Shown: positions 6,145-6,241 of the stretch, piece after piece
Position numbering within the stretch: position 1 is the stretch's first letter
Layout: each line of letters begins with the position of its first letter
Assembly (NCBI GenBank): GCA_964462585.1
Contig: CAYXAK010000097.1
Coordinates: forward strand, 1 to 6,241
Origin: Halarsenatibacter sp964462585
Lineage (GTDB): Bacteria > Bacillota > Halanaerobiia > Halanaerobiales > Halarsenatibacteraceae
DNA: 6,241 bases
Reading direction: 5' to 3'
Made by a program: the position numbers and the translations under genes
The notes under the pieces: generated by a model
Databases searched by the model: none
What the model was told of the DNA's origin: nothing
What the model saw: the letters and a program-made list of their open reading frames with translations, nothing else

Positions 6145-6241
6145 TTAGTTAAGATAATATTTAAATAGATGTGGTAATTTAGACACAGGCGTTTTTATAT
6201 GAAATTGGACTGATACCGATAACAGATTGATATATTGAGGA
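6145..6241 (+). other. Probable 5' leader of a gene beyond the window
   Basis: AT-rich stretch after the promoter with no coding frame. The ATGs at about 6169 and 6199 are followed by stops within 2 to 4 codons. The window ends in TGAGGA (6236-6241), which could be the ribosome binding site of the next gene. AATTTAG occurs twice (6142-6148 and 6176-6182). No riboswitch fold was recognised. Confidence 0.35.

Noticed and set aside
5873..6241. CRISPR array, tRNA, attachment site or riboswitch in the gene-free end
   Set aside because: No regularly spaced repeats, no cloverleaf and no recognised aptamer core; the only repeat is a 7-bp AATTTAG pair.

Overview
The window holds a bacterial phosphate-starvation locus. 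All seven genes read on the + strand: the last 77 codons of pstC (the window starts inside it), then complete pstA, pstB, phoU, an OmpR/PhoB-type response regulator, a PhoR-type sensor kinase, and a calcineurin-like metallophosphoesterase. Strong AGGAGG-type ribosome binding sites, the TTG start of the kinase and the Bacillota-style architecture of that kinase (TM, extracytoplasmic PAS-like domain, TM, HAMP, PAS, HisKA, HATPase) suggest a Gram-positive-lineage anaerobe of the Clostridia/Halanaerobiales type with moderate GC. That taxonomic guess is inference from style, not from a marker gene.

Layout: 1-2554 is the tightly packed transporter and PhoU block, with gene gaps of 2 to about 30 nt. 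2555-2630 is a short AT-rich gap with two overlapping TATAAT hexamers, the only place inside the cluster where a second promoter looks possible. 2631-5103 is the two-component pair, with the kinase start overlapping the regulator stop by 17 nt. 5123-5872 is the metallophosphoesterase, 19 nt behind the kinase and with its own good ribosome binding site. 5873-6241 has no intact gene. It holds a weak hairpin, a minus-strand remnant that resembles the C-terminal end of a tyrosine recombinase, and a near-consensus + strand promoter (TTGACA, 17 nt, TACAAT) that drives something beyond the window edge.

How the genes work together: PstC and PstA form the membrane channel and PstB the ATPase of the high-affinity phosphate importer; the binding protein PstS would lie upstream of the window. 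PhoU links transporter state to the kinase, PhoR phosphorylates the regulator, and the regulator presumably controls this operon. The metallophosphoesterase may release phosphate from an ester or act in a linked nucleotide or phosphodiester process; its substrate cannot be read from sequence.

I found no convincing undescribed system here. The cluster is a well-known one. The points worth a second look are the coupled phosphoesterase, the decayed recombinase-like tail next to it, the outward promoter, and a few start-site and motif details.
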